From Ereboglobus sp. (GTDB taxonomy: Bacteria; Verrucomicrobiota; Verrucomicrobiia; Opitutales; Opitutaceae): a stretch of DNA of 32,312 nt. A model generated the notes under the pieces. It had not been told where the DNA came from, did not search any database, and saw nothing but the letters and a program-made list of their open reading frames with translations. The stretch covers positions 1-32,312 of the forward strand of contig JARKRC010000055.1 in NCBI GenBank assembly GCA_029974595.1, given 5' to 3'. The position numbers and the translations under genes are program-made. Shown one piece after another: positions 1 through 7,595 of the stretch. Each line of letters starts with the position of its first letter. Position 1 is the first letter of the stretch.

Positions 1-99
1 GCGGCGTCCCGCCGCCCGACGAGGCGAAGCCTCGCCCTTTTGGATCCTCGAATTTTCAAACCGGGCGCGACTGCGTCGCGTCGGGCGGCGGGACGCCGC
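1..99. repeat. GC-rich intergenic inverted repeat
   Basis: Bases 1-21 and 79-99 are perfect reverse complements over 21 bp. Between them sit a smaller hairpin (GAGGCGAAGCCTC near 20-32) and a GCGCGACTGCGTCGCG palindrome near 65-80. The element may extend left of the window. It carries no convincing gene. The rest of the stretch up to the leuC start at 281 shows no coding signal; it becomes AT-rich at about 205-240, where a leuC promoter could lie, but no clear -35/-10 pair is visible. Confidence 0.75.
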
Positions 100-280
100 C
101 CCTCCTTGTCGCGCGCGTCGTTTCCTGCGCAAGCGCCGCTCTCAGAGCCCGAACGCGGCAAAAGCTCTTTCTCCGCTGATACCCCTCAGGCATCACAGCA
201 GGCAAAATGGGTATTTTTTATTATCGCACAAACCTGCTATGTTGCCTCCCCTTACAGTTTCACCATTTCTCTTTTCCAAC

Positions 281-1702
281 ATGGCCAAATCACTCTTCCA
301 AAAAGTCTGGGACATGCACACCGTCCGCAAGCTGGCGAACGGCCAGACGCAACTGCTCATCGGCACGCACCTCATCCACGAGGTCACCAGCCCGCAGGCG
401 TTCGGCATGCTCCGCGACCTCAAGCTCAAGGTTCTCATGCCCCACCGCACCTTCGCGACCGTCGATCACATCATCCCCACCGATGTCGGCATTTCCGAGC
501 CGTTCGCCGATCCGCTCGCCGACGCCATGATCAAGGCGCTGCGCACCAACTGCAACGAGTTCGGCATCACCTTCTTCGAACGCTCGACCGGCAAGCAGGG
601 CATCGTTCACATCGTCGGTCCCGAGCAGGGCATCACGCAGCCCGGCACCACGATCGCCTGCGGCGACTCGCACACCTCCACGCACGGCGCGTTCGGCGCG
701 ATCGCGTTCGGCATCGGCACCACGCAAATCCGCGACATCCTCGCGACGCAAACCATGGCGCTCTCGCCGCTCAAGGTGCGCCGCATCGAGGTCAACGGAA
801 AACTCCGCCCCGGTGTTTACGCGAAGGATGTCATCCTCCACATCATCCGCACCCTCGGCGTCAACGGCGGCACCGGTTACGCCTACGAATACGCCGGCAG
901 CGTGTTCGACAACTTCACGATGGAGGAGCGCATGACCGTCTGCAACATGTCCATCGAGGGCGGCGCGCGCGTCGGCTACGTGAACCCCGACGAGACCACG
1001 TTCAAGTATCTCGAAGGCCGCCCCTACTCGCCCAAGGGCGCCGCGTGGACGGAGGCCGTCGCCCGCTGGAAATCCTTCGCCTCCGAGCCCGGCTGCCATT
1101 ACGACGACGTTGTCAAAATCGACGCCGCCGACATCGCCCCCACTGTCACTTGGGGCATCAATCCCGGACAGGGCATCAGCATCGCCGAGCACATTCCCGA
1201 TCCGGCCAAGGCCGCCGCAGCCGACGAAAAAGCCTCCATCGAGGAAGCGCTCGCCTACATGAAACTCCAGCCCGGCGCGCCGATCAAGGGCACGAAGATC
1301 AACGTCGCCTTCCTCGGCTCGTGCACCAACGGACGCCTCTCCGACTTCATGGAAGTCGCCAAATACATCAAGGGCCGCAAAGTCGCCCCCGGCGTGAAAG
1401 CCATTGCCGTGCCCGGCTCGCAAGGCGTCGCCATGATCTGCCAGTCGCTCGGCATTGACAAGGTGCTCCGCGACGCGGGCTTCGAATGGCGCGACGCCGG
1501 CTGCTCGATGTGCCTCGCGATGAATCCCGACAAGCTCGTCGGCGACCAGCTCTGCGCCAGCTCCTCCAACCGCAACTTCAAGGGCCGCCAGGGCAGCCCC
1601 ACGGGTCGCACCATTCTCATGAGCCCGCTCATGGTCGCCGCCGCCGCCGTCACCGGCCAGGTCAGCGACGCCCGCGAGGTTTTTCTGGAAAGTAAGAATT
1701 AA
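281..1702 (+). CDS. leuC: 3-isopropylmalate dehydratase large subunit
   Basis: Large subunit of isopropylmalate isomerase, which with LeuD converts 2-isopropylmalate to 3-isopropylmalate in cytoplasmic leucine synthesis. The 473-residue product is full length for LeuC. It shows the aconitase-superfamily signatures: VDHIIPTD near the N-terminus, [13 protein letters not shown], and the [4Fe-4S] cysteines in GSCTNGR and [12 protein letters not shown]. The ATG at 281 is chosen because it gives the canonical [13 protein letters not shown] start; an in-frame ATG at 239 would add 14 residues with no family support. The last codons and the TAA stop lie inside the repeat that separates it from leuD, so that repeat encodes the C-terminal SKN. 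Long antisense and alternate-frame ORFs over this gene are shadows of its GC-biased third positions. Confidence 0.97.
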   Translation: MAKSLFQKVWDMHTVRKLANGQTQLLIGTHLIHEVTSPQAFGMLRDLKLKVLMPHRTFATVDHIIPTDVGISEPFADPLADAMIKALRTNCNEFGITFFERSTGKQGIVHIVGPEQGITQPGTTIACGDSHTSTHGAFGAIAFGIGTTQIRDILATQTMALSPLKVRRIEVNGKLRPGVYAKDVILHIIRTLGVNGGTGYAYEYAGSVFDNFTMEERMTVCNMSIEGGARVGYVNPDETTFKYLEGRPYSPKGAAWTEAVARWKSFASEPGCHYDDVVKIDAADIAPTVTWGINPGQGISIAEHIPDPAKAAAADEKASIEEALAYMKLQPGAPIKGTKINVAFLGSCTNGRLSDFMEVAKYIKGRKVAPGVKAIAVPGSQGVAMICQSLGIDKVLRDAGFEWRDAGCSMCLAMNPDKLVGDQLCASSSNRNFKGRQGSPTGRTILMSPLMVAAAAVTGQVSDAREVFLESKN

Positions 1703-1842
1703 GATTTAAGAATTAAGAAAACGGGTCCGCCAATCCCATCGGCACGCGGCCCGCTTTCGAGATTCCGCCTTGCATCCGAACTTCTCACTTTTCCCGCGTC
1801 ACACCCTCACTTCTTAACTCTTAATTCTTACTTCTTACTTTT
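1691..1842. repeat. Palindromic element with heptamer-repeat arms between leuC and leuD
   Basis: The left arm (1693-1720) is four tandem heptamers of the TAAGAAT type. The right arm (1811-1838) is four heptamers of the TTCTTAA/TTCTTAC type in opposite orientation. Within these, 1691-1704 and 1819-1832 are exact 14-bp reverse complements. The core contains a second imperfect hairpin, CGGGTCCGC (1722-1730) with GCGGCCCG (1746-1753). The element covers the leuC stop codon and ends about 6 bp before the leuD ATG, leaving no Shine-Dalgarno sequence for leuD. It could act as an attenuator or RNA-stability element, or be a dispersed repeat. Confidence 0.75.
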
Positions 1843-1847
1843 TCAAA

Positions 1848-2450
1848 ATGGCCTTAGCAAAAATCACCCAAGTCACCGGCCGCGGCGTTTACGTCGCCGG
1901 CAACGACATCGACACCGATCGCATCATCCCCGCGCGCTTCATGAAGTGCGTCAGCTTCGACGGCCTCGGCGAATTCCTTTTCTACGACGTGCGCAAAAAC
2001 GCCGACGGCACCGACAAGCCGCATCCGCTCAACGATCCCCGCCACGCCGGCGCGACCATCCTCCTCTCCGGCGCGAATTTCGGCTGCGGCAGCTCCCGCG
2101 AGCACGCCCCGCAGGCGATCCAGAAATACGGCTTCAAGGCCGTCATCGCGGAAAACTTTGCCGAGATCTTCTTTGGCAACAGCACCACGCTCGGCATGCC
2201 CTGCATGAGCGCGACCCGCGAGGACATCGCCAAAATCGCCGCCGCAATCGAAAAAGATCCGGACCTCGAAATCACGATCGACGTCGCCAGCCGGCAAATC
2301 CGCTTCGGCGGCCAGAGCGTCCCCGCCACGCTCCGCGACACCGCGCACGACGCGCTCGTCAACGGCCGCTGGGACGCCATCGGCGAACTCATGGACGGCA
2401 GGGAGGCCATCCTCGCGCTCACGAAGCAGCTCCCTTACATGGCCGCCTGA
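1848..2450 (+). CDS. leuD: 3-isopropylmalate dehydratase small subunit
   Basis: Small (swivel-domain) subunit of isopropylmalate isomerase, partner of the LeuC encoded just upstream. The 200-residue length is normal for the family. Diagnostic motifs are [14 protein letters not shown] near the N-terminus and [13 protein letters not shown], the substrate-recognition loop, followed by [13 protein letters not shown]. Same strand as leuC with a 145-bp gap filled by a palindromic repeat, so cotranscription is likely but the spacer is longer than in a tight operon. The preceding bases are pyrimidine-rich with no Shine-Dalgarno sequence; the start rests on family alignment. Confidence 0.96.
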   Translation: MALAKITQVTGRGVYVAGNDIDTDRIIPARFMKCVSFDGLGEFLFYDVRKNADGTDKPHPLNDPRHAGATILLSGANFGCGSSREHAPQAIQKYGFKAVIAENFAEIFFGNSTTLGMPCMSATREDIAKIAAAIEKDPDLEITIDVASRQIRFGGQSVPATLRDTAHDALVNGRWDAIGELMDGREAILALTKQLPYMAA

Positions 2451-2485
2451 TTTGCTCACATCATCGGATATTTTCCGGTCCGTCC

Positions 2486-2515
2486 AAGCCGCGCATTTTC
2501 AACGATGCGCGGCTT
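2486..2515 (+). terminator. Hairpin downstream of leuD
   Basis: A perfect 11-bp stem, AAGCCGCGCAT (2486-2496) with ATGCGCGGCTT (2505-2515), encloses an 8-base loop about 35 bp after the leuD stop. The following bases are not a strong T-run, so termination is likely but not canonical. The rest of the 226-bp gap to the next gene shows no gene. Confidence 0.6.
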
Positions 2516-2676
2516 GCGCCTGTTTATTCTGGAACACCGGACGCCCGTGACAGTCATCAACACACTTGCCTCCTCCGCCGGCAGCCTTCTCCACTTTGCA
2601 CGAACAAATTACAACCCACGCAGAAAGTTTGCTCGCAACTTTCCAATAAGCCGACACTTCTAGGCAATTCGTCTCC

Positions 2677-4101
2677 ATGAAATCGATTCTCCAGCGCATC
2701 CTCGTTTTTGCACTTTTTGTGAGCACCGGTCTGCTCGCACACGCCCAGACCAACGCCGCCAACACCCCCATCGAATACCTCCGTCCGATGAAGAACAGCT
2801 TCTCCATCGGCGTGCGCATGATCGGCGGCGCCAACGTCACGTTCAGCGGCGACCTCGGCAAATCGCGCTACACCGCCCAGGAATGGCATGCCGCCAATGG
2901 TTACAACGACGGCACAGTTCTCGCGGATTCCACCGCTGCCAGCAGTTCCACCATTGTCCGCCCGGCGCAGGATTCGGCAAACTCCATCAGTTGGAATCAT
3001 GCCATGCTCGGCGGCGCCGGCGTCGAGGGCCACTTCTACACAGTCCTTTTGGATGGCAATGGCGATCCCTACGTGAAAGACGGCAAATACATCATCACCG
3101 GCGACTATCTGGCCTATGACGCATCCCGGACGCGCAACTGGTCGTATTCCGGTACATCGCAGTTCCGAAGCAGCGCAAATGACGGCGTCTACGACCAGGT
3201 CGCCATGAGTGCGTATTCGTCCTTGGGAACAAACGGAGGCACCGTCAAGGCAAGCGACTCGCGAAACCCCGGCATTGAACTCACGATGGGCCGCGTCATC
3301 CAGCGCTTCAAACGCTTCGAATGGGGCGTCACCGCCGGCTTCGCCATGTCGGAGTTCAACGCCAAGACCCGCCAAAGCGTCGCCGTCCAGCTCGCATACA
3401 TCCGGGACATCTACAACATCTACACCACCGGATCTGATTATCAGGGCATCCCCGCCAAAGGCGAACTGCAGGATAAAAACGTCACCTCATTCCCCACCTT
3501 CAACAACACGGGCACGGGCGCGGGCGGTTTCACCTACGATACCATGAAGCCGGACGAGACTGAAACCACGGACACGGATGAAAGCGTGGCCAATGGCACG
3601 CGCGAAACTTCCAGCGCCATCGAGACGACACCCGACTCCACTGAAAACTCAGATAACTCCGGCCTGTTCGCCGAGGGCCACGTCAACGGCTTCTGGCAGG
3701 TCAAGGGTGTTTATTACATGCTGCGCGTCGGCCCCATGGCGCGCATCCCGATAGGAAAACGCTTCTCCGCGTATGTGAGCGCCGGATACATGGCGGCCTA
3801 CATCGGTTCGAAATTCCGCTACGACGAAGTGGTGATGTTCCCCGAAAGCACCACCGGCGTGAACACCAACAAGGACGCCAGCGGCACTGCCCAGGAAACC
3901 ATCAAGACCAACCAGCAATACCTCGGTGGCTATTACGCCGATTTTAATTTCGAGTGGTGGGTCAGCACGCGCACCGGCTTTTACGCCGGCGCGGCCTATG
4001 AGCGCCTCGGCTCATACAGCCAGTCTTTCAACGGCCGCAAGGCCAGCGTGAAAATGGACAACGGCCTCGGCTGGCGCTTCGGCATCATGACGCGCTTCTG
4101 A
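2677..4101 (+). CDS. Putative outer-membrane beta-barrel protein, family not recognised
   Basis: A 474-residue exported protein. The N-terminus (MKSILQRILVFALFVSTGLLAHAQ) is a clear Sec signal peptide with cleavage expected after AHAQ. The body has alternating aromatic/polar strands (for example RFEWGVTAGFAMS, YYADFNFEWWVSTRTGFYAGAAYERLG) and ends in Phe (GWRFGIMTRF), the usual C-terminal signature of outer-membrane barrels. A low-complexity Asp/Glu/Thr/Ser-rich segment at about residues 290-330 looks like an extracellular loop. No ligand, catalytic residues or TonB plug are visible. It sits alone between the leu genes and convergent xerC, with its own downstream terminator. Function unknown; a porin or adhesin-like barrel is possible. 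Confidence 0.8.
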   Translation: MKSILQRILVFALFVSTGLLAHAQTNAANTPIEYLRPMKNSFSIGVRMIGGANVTFSGDLGKSRYTAQEWHAANGYNDGTVLADSTAASSSTIVRPAQDSANSISWNHAMLGGAGVEGHFYTVLLDGNGDPYVKDGKYIITGDYLAYDASRTRNWSYSGTSQFRSSANDGVYDQVAMSAYSSLGTNGGTVKASDSRNPGIELTMGRVIQRFKRFEWGVTAGFAMSEFNAKTRQSVAVQLAYIRDIYNIYTTGSDYQGIPAKGELQDKNVTSFPTFNNTGTGAGGFTYDTMKPDETETTDTDESVANGTRETSSAIETTPDSTENSDNSGLFAEGHVNGFWQVKGVYYMLRVGPMARIPIGKRFSAYVSAGYMAAYIGSKFRYDEVVMFPESTTGVNTNKDASGTAQETIKTNQQYLGGYYADFNFEWWVSTRTGFYAGAAYERLGSYSQSFNGRKASVKMDNGLGWRFGIMTRF

Positions 4102-4136
4102 CGCGCCGACCTGAAAAAACCGCCCCCGCTTTTCCC

Positions 4137-4170
4137 AAGCCCGCCCTCACGCCCGGGGGTGGGCTTTTTT
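4137..4170 (+). terminator. Rho-independent terminator overlapping the xerC 3' end
   Basis: The stem AAGCCCGCCC pairs with GGGGTGGGCTT and is followed on the plus strand by six T residues (4165-4170). It terminates the barrel-protein gene. The hairpin lies partly inside the convergent xerC coding region: the xerC stop is at 4147-4149. Confidence 0.8.
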
Positions 4171-5088
4171 GTAGATGTCGCGCAAACGCGCCACGCTCAC
4201 ATGCGTGTAAACCTGCGTCGTGCCCAGGCTCGCGTGCCCCAGCAACTCCTGCACAAGCCGCAAATCCGCGCCCGCGTTGAGCAGATGCGTGGCGTAGCTG
4301 TGGCGCAGCTTGTGCGGCGAAATCTCCAGCGGCAAATCCGCCAGCGCGAGATAACGCTTCAGCAGCACCTGCACATCGCGCGCCGTGAGGCGGCCGCCGC
4401 CTTTGCCCGCAAGCACGGGCGAGCCCGGCGTTTTTCCCGGCGCAAAATCATCGCGGAACCGTCGCGCCACCTCCATCGCCACGCGGCCCAGCGGACAAAG
4501 CCGCTCCTTGTTCCCCTTGCCCAGCACGCGCGCCACCCCGCTCTCAAAATCAACATCCCCGTAAGTGAGCGCCACCACCTCGCTCACGCGCAAGCCGCCG
4601 CCGTAAAGCAGCTCCATCGCGAGCCGGTCGCGCCACGCCGTGAACGCGTCGATGGCTTCGTTTTCGAGCAGTCTCATCGGCCCGTCGAGCAGGCGCCGCA
4701 TCTGCTCCTCGGTCAGGAATTTCGGCAGCCGCTTCTCCAGTTTCGGCAGCGGCACGCCCGTGAACGGATTCGCCTTCAGCCGCCCCTGGCGCAGCCAGTA
4801 TTTATAAAACGCGCGCAGCCCCGAGACGTGGTTGTGCAGCGTCCTGCGATCGAAACGCCCCTGCGCCTCGATGACAAAATCGCGGATGTCGCGCGGCGTG
4901 AGCGCGGCAAAAGTGCCGTCGCCCGCCGCCAGTTGCGAACGCGCCAGCCACCGCCAGAAATCCTCGAACGCCTGCCTGTAATTGCGCACCGTATAGCGCG
5001 AATACCGCCGCTCTTTCGCCAGATAATCGAGAAACGGCGCAAGCCAGCCGAGGACGATGCCGTCCGGTATTTCAATCGCCTCGCTCAT
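4147..5088 (-). CDS. xerC: Tyrosine recombinase XerC (dif-type chromosome dimer resolution)
   Basis: Site-specific tyrosine recombinase expected to resolve chromosome dimers at dif with a XerD partner. The start at 5088 is preferred over an in-frame ATG at 5145 because it is preceded by AAAGGAG at good spacing and gives a normal 313-residue XerC. The N-terminal SAM-like DNA-binding domain is at about residues 10-105. The catalytic set is complete: R167, K191, H259, R262, H285 and nucleophile Y294, with XerD-like spacing. It lacks the extra helix-containing insertion typical of integron integrases, so it is not the integrase of the cassette array at 28.4 kb. Downstream of mazG on the same strand, with a palindromic repeat between them. 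It could instead be labelled XerD-like; the two are hard to tell apart by eye. Confidence 0.92.
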   Translation of the reverse strand: MSEAIEIPDGIVLGWLAPFLDYLAKERRYSRYTVRNYRQAFEDFWRWLARSQLAAGDGTFAALTPRDIRDFVIEAQGRFDRRTLHNHVSGLRAFYKYWLRQGRLKANPFTGVPLPKLEKRLPKFLTEEQMRRLLDGPMRLLENEAIDAFTAWRDRLAMELLYGGGLRVSEVVALTYGDVDFESGVARVLGKGNKERLCPLGRVAMEVARRFRDDFAPGKTPGSPVLAGKGGGRLTARDVQVLLKRYLALADLPLEISPHKLRHSYATHLLNAGADLRLVQELLGHASLGTTQVYTHVSVARLRDIYKKAHPRA

Positions 5089-5101
5089 TTTGCGCCGCTC
5101 C

Positions 5102-5206
5102 TTTTGGACAGAATGAACAGAATGGGCAAAATGATGGATCGGCAAAAAAACGCGCGTGGTTTCGAGTGCATTTCATTTTGTTGATTCTATTCATTCTGTC
5201 TCAAAA
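5102..5206. repeat. Palindromic element with 9-bp periodic arms between mazG and xerC
   Basis: Arm 5107-5134 reads as three 9-mers (GACAGAATG, AACAGAATG, GGCAAAATG). Arm 5173-5200 is its reverse complement at 24 of 28 positions. T/A runs flank both arms (TTTT at 5102, AAAAAAAA from 5203). The arms are related to those at 21573-21787 by A-to-G changes in each unit (CAGAAT versus CAGGAT), so they look like members of one repeat family. Confidence 0.75.
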
Positions 5207-5212
5207 AAAAAC

Positions 5213-5905
5213 TCACGCCATTTTCTTCTCCACCGCGTCCATCACCCCCATCGCGTGCAAACGCAGCGCGCCCTCCGGATCGAGCCCACGCAGACGCGCA
5301 GACGCGGCGATTTCAAAAAGCATCCTGCCCAGCGCCGCGTCATCGAGGCCCGAGGCGATCTCGCGCACCTTTGCATCGTCCACGACGCCATCGTGCGGCA
5401 GCTTTTTCTTTTCGATCTGTTTCCAAACCGCCTCGGCAAACATGAGCGCAGGAAGGCGCGGCGGCAGATCCTTGAAAAGTTTTTCCTTCCCCGGCGCGAC
5501 ACCCTTCGCCGCCTTTTCCTGCAATTTGATCTGGTCCCATTGCGTGATGACCTTGTCCGATGTGTCCACGCCGCCGTTGTCCGAGCCGAAGACATGCGGG
5601 TGGCGGCGGACGAGCTTTTCGTTGATGTCGCGCGCCACGTCCTCAAAGTTGAACAACCCGCGCTCCTCCGCGATCCGCGCGTGAAACACGATCTGGATGA
5701 GCACGTCGCCCAGCTCCTCGCGCATGTGATCCATGTCGCCCTTGTCGATTGTTTCGAGCAGCTCACTCACTTCGTCGATCAGGCAGCGCGCAAGCGTCGC
5801 GTGTGTCTGCTCCTGGTCCCAAGGACATCCGCCCGGCTCGCGCAACCGCGCCATCGTGCGTTTCAGTTTTTCGATCTCGGTGGGCTCGGTTGCTTTTTCG
5901 CTCAT
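5213..5905 (-). CDS. mazG: Nucleoside triphosphate pyrophosphohydrolase MazG
   Basis: Hydrolyses (d)NTPs, including non-canonical ones, to NMP and pyrophosphate; all-alpha MazG fold. The start at 5905 (MSEKATEP) gives 230 residues. An upstream in-frame ATG at 5977 would add 24 residues that look non-homologous, and neither start has a strong ribosome site. Recognisable parts are GGCPWDQEQTHATLARCLIDEVSELLE, with the metal-binding ExxE at E45-E48, and EELGDVLIQIVFHARIAEE, with E64 and D67. Then comes the linker with RRHPHVFG and a second, degenerate MazG-like half. On the same strand as downstream xerC, with a repeat-filled gap of about 120 bp. Confidence 0.93.
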   Translation of the reverse strand: MSEKATEPTEIEKLKRTMARLREPGGCPWDQEQTHATLARCLIDEVSELLETIDKGDMDHMREELGDVLIQIVFHARIAEERGLFNFEDVARDINEKLVRRHPHVFGSDNGGVDTSDKVITQWDQIKLQEKAAKGVAPGKEKLFKDLPPRLPALMFAEAVWKQIEKKKLPHDGVVDDAKVREIASGLDDAALGRMLFEIAASARLRGLDPEGALRLHAMGVMDAVEKKMA

Positions 5906-5953
5906 GCGGACGAGTGATACGCGAGCGACGGCGGATTTCAAATGGCAAAACGC

Positions 5954-5992
5954 AACCCGTAGGAGCGCATCTTGCATGCGTCCCTACGGGTT
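5954..5992 (-). terminator. Hairpin at the GH105 gene 3' end
   Basis: AACCCGTAGG (5954-5963) pairs perfectly with CCTACGGGTT (5983-5992). The inner arms CGCAT (5966-5970) and ATGCG (5976-5980) extend it to a nearly continuous 39-base hairpin. It contains the stop codon of the GH105 gene (5984-5986). Only a short T-run (TTTT) follows in the direction of transcription, so it may be a weak terminator or another dispersed palindrome. Confidence 0.5.
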
Positions 5993-7150
5993 TAGCAACT
6001 TGCACAGCTCCGCGCCCGCGAGCAGGAAACACCCCGCGCCGTAGTCCTCGAAATCCGGCTTGCTCTCGTACGTCACGGGCTGGCCGTCCTTCGGCTCCTT
6101 GCCCGTGCCCTGCACATAACCGAGAAACCCGTTCGCGTGCACAGCCTCGTTTGCCATCGCGGCCCAGGCGCGCGCGATGACTGGCTCGTAGGTCGCGCGG
6201 TTGAGCACGCCGTGGCGCACACCCCAGGCCATGCCCGCGACGAAAAGCGCGGTGCCCGTGGTTTCCTTGCCGCCGAAATGTTCGGGATCAGCCAGGCTTG
6301 CATTCCAGAAACCGTCGTCGCGTTGAATTTTTCGCAATGCGTCGCACATCGTCTTGAGCATGGCGGTGTACTCGGCGCGGTATGCGGCGGTCGCGGGCGT
6401 GCCGGGCAGCGCGTCGAGCGTACGCGTGAGCGCGACAACCACCCAGCCGTTGCCGCGCGACCAGTAGCAGTTTTTTCCGTTCGGCGTTTTGTGCGGCGGC
6501 ACAAACGACGCGTCGCGCCACCAGAGGCCGTCGGCGGAATTGAAGAGGCCGTCGCCGCCCTGCTCGTTTTTTGTGTTCAGGTAGAGCGCGTGCATTTTTT
6601 CGAAATACTTTTGCCCCGCCTCCGCTCCCTCGCGCTCGCTGACGATTGCGCCGAGTTTTGCGTAAACGGGCATCGCCATTTGCAGGGCGTCGATCCACCA
6701 CCAGTCGGTGTTGTGGGAACGCGCGAGCATGGCGTCGATATTGGCCTTGATGTCGCGGATGCGTTCGGGGCGCGGGTCGATTTGCCAGAGTTCGATGTAG
6801 GTCTGGCCGGCGCATTGGTCGTCGGCGTTGTGCGTGGTGCCGCCGCCCGGGTGCTTGAAATTGCGCAGACTCCATTTGTGTGCCTCGCCCCAGCGCACGG
6901 CGTAATCGAGCAGGCGCGGGTCGCGTTCGAACCGCCAGAGTTCCATGAGCCCTTCATAGTAGACGCCGCGCGTCCAGATGTTCGAGGGACGCGAACGGTT
7001 GGTGACGATCGGTTTTCCCACGTCGGGCCATTCCGCCATGAAGTAGTCGTTCACGACGCGCATTTTTTTCAAAACATCGGCGCGCGCGGGAAGCTCGGGG
7101 ACAGCGGCGAATGCGGAAGCAGCGAGGGCAAGAAGGGTTCGGGAGAGCAT
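5984..7150 (-). CDS. Secreted GH105 unsaturated rhamnogalacturonyl/glucuronyl hydrolase
   Basis: Member of the GH88/GH105 (YteR/YesR) family, which removes the unsaturated uronic acid that polysaccharide lyases leave on pectin or ulvan oligosaccharides. The 388-residue product begins with a signal-peptide-like segment (MLSRTLLALAASAFAAVP), so it probably acts in the periplasm. Family landmarks of the (alpha/alpha)6 barrel are RSRPSNIWTRGVYYEGLMEL, HNADDQCAGQTYIEL (acidic pair D110-D111), DWWWIDALQMAMP, CYWSRGNGWVVVAL and ETTGTALFVAGMAWGVRHG. A broken GH95 fucosidase gene lies directly upstream on the same strand, which suggests the remains of a larger polysaccharide-degradation cluster. The substrate cannot be told from sequence alone. 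Confidence 0.88.
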   Translation of the reverse strand: MLSRTLLALAASAFAAVPELPARADVLKKMRVVNDYFMAEWPDVGKPIVTNRSRPSNIWTRGVYYEGLMELWRFERDPRLLDYAVRWGEAHKWSLRNFKHPGGGTTHNADDQCAGQTYIELWQIDPRPERIRDIKANIDAMLARSHNTDWWWIDALQMAMPVYAKLGAIVSEREGAEAGQKYFEKMHALYLNTKNEQGGDGLFNSADGLWWRDASFVPPHKTPNGKNCYWSRGNGWVVVALTRTLDALPGTPATAAYRAEYTAMLKTMCDALRKIQRDDGFWNASLADPEHFGGKETTGTALFVAGMAWGVRHGVLNRATYEPVIARAWAAMANEAVHANGFLGYVQGTGKEPKDGQPVTYESKPDFEDYGAGCFLLAGAELCKLLNP

Positions 7151-7256
7151 GGGAAAACAAAACGAACTCGCGGATGAAGGCGCGAGTTCGTTTTGGGCAG
7201 ACCGTCAGATCGCACAACCTGTTACGCGCATCGCAGCGTGAATTTGGAAATCTGCG

Positions 7257-7427
7257 CTACTTTGCCGGCCGTATTTCGTACACGCCGCCGAAACCCATCG
7301 CGGCCATGCGGTCGTTGCCGATCGCCAGCGCCTCGACCCACTTCGCCGCGGGCTTGTCGTAGCGAAGCATTTCCGTCGGCATCGGCGTTCCGCCAAAGAG
7401 CGGCAGACAGACGGCAGCAAATGCCAT
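7257..7427 (-). pseudogene. N-terminal remnant of a GH95 alpha-L-fucosidase
   Basis: A 56-codon minus-strand ORF from ATG at 7427 to TAG at 7257-7259. After a short hydrophobic leader (MAFAAVCLPLFGGTP) it reads LRYDKPAAKWVEALAIGN, then DRMAAMGFGGVYE. This matches the N-terminal signature of GH95 fucosidases (LWYxxPAxxWxEALPIGNGRLGAMVFGG) with several typical residues altered. The similarity stops abruptly after GGVYE, where the roughly 700 remaining residues should follow. Beyond the stop there is only about 100 bp before the GH105 start. I read it as a deletion remnant of a fucosidase gene once upstream of the GH105 gene. The rest of the 7151-7595 gap holds a possible dnaG promoter and a short CCGCACTCCGC/TTCCG-type repeat tract at about 7540-7585. 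Confidence 0.75.
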
Positions 7428-7470
7428 AATTGTTAAACCGCGACATTCCGCCCGGGAGGGAAAAGTTTTT

Positions 7471-7499
7471 TTGCAACCGCACGCAACTTCCTGTAACTA
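7471..7499 (+). promoter_or_regulatory. Possible dnaG-rpoD promoter
   Basis: TTGCAA at 7471-7476 resembles a -35 box. A weak -10-like TAACTA lies 17 bp later at 7494-7499, about 100 bp upstream of dnaG. The -10 match is poor, so this is a guess. Confidence 0.25.
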
Positions 7500-7595
7500 T
7501 CACCCCTCATTCACGTCAAACATCGCCCGCTGATTTTTCCGCTCGCACTCCGCCGTTCCGCGTTCCGAAATCCGCACTCCGCATTTTCATTCACC

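Noticed and set aside
40-1458. Long plus-strand ORF in another frame across leuC, and a 377-codon minus-strand ORF at 290-1423
   Set aside because: Both are Arg/His- or Gly/Ala/Asp-rich shadow translations of the GC-rich leuC gene, whose own frame is certain.
4147-5088. XerC-like recombinase as the integron integrase
   Set aside because: Normal XerC/D length and catalytic spacing, no IntI-specific insertion, and 23 kb from the cassette array with no attI beside it.
7205-7420. 71-codon minus-strand ORF overlapping the GH95 remnant
   Set aside because: Arg/Ser-rich alternate frame; the fucosidase-like residues are in the 7257-7427 frame instead.
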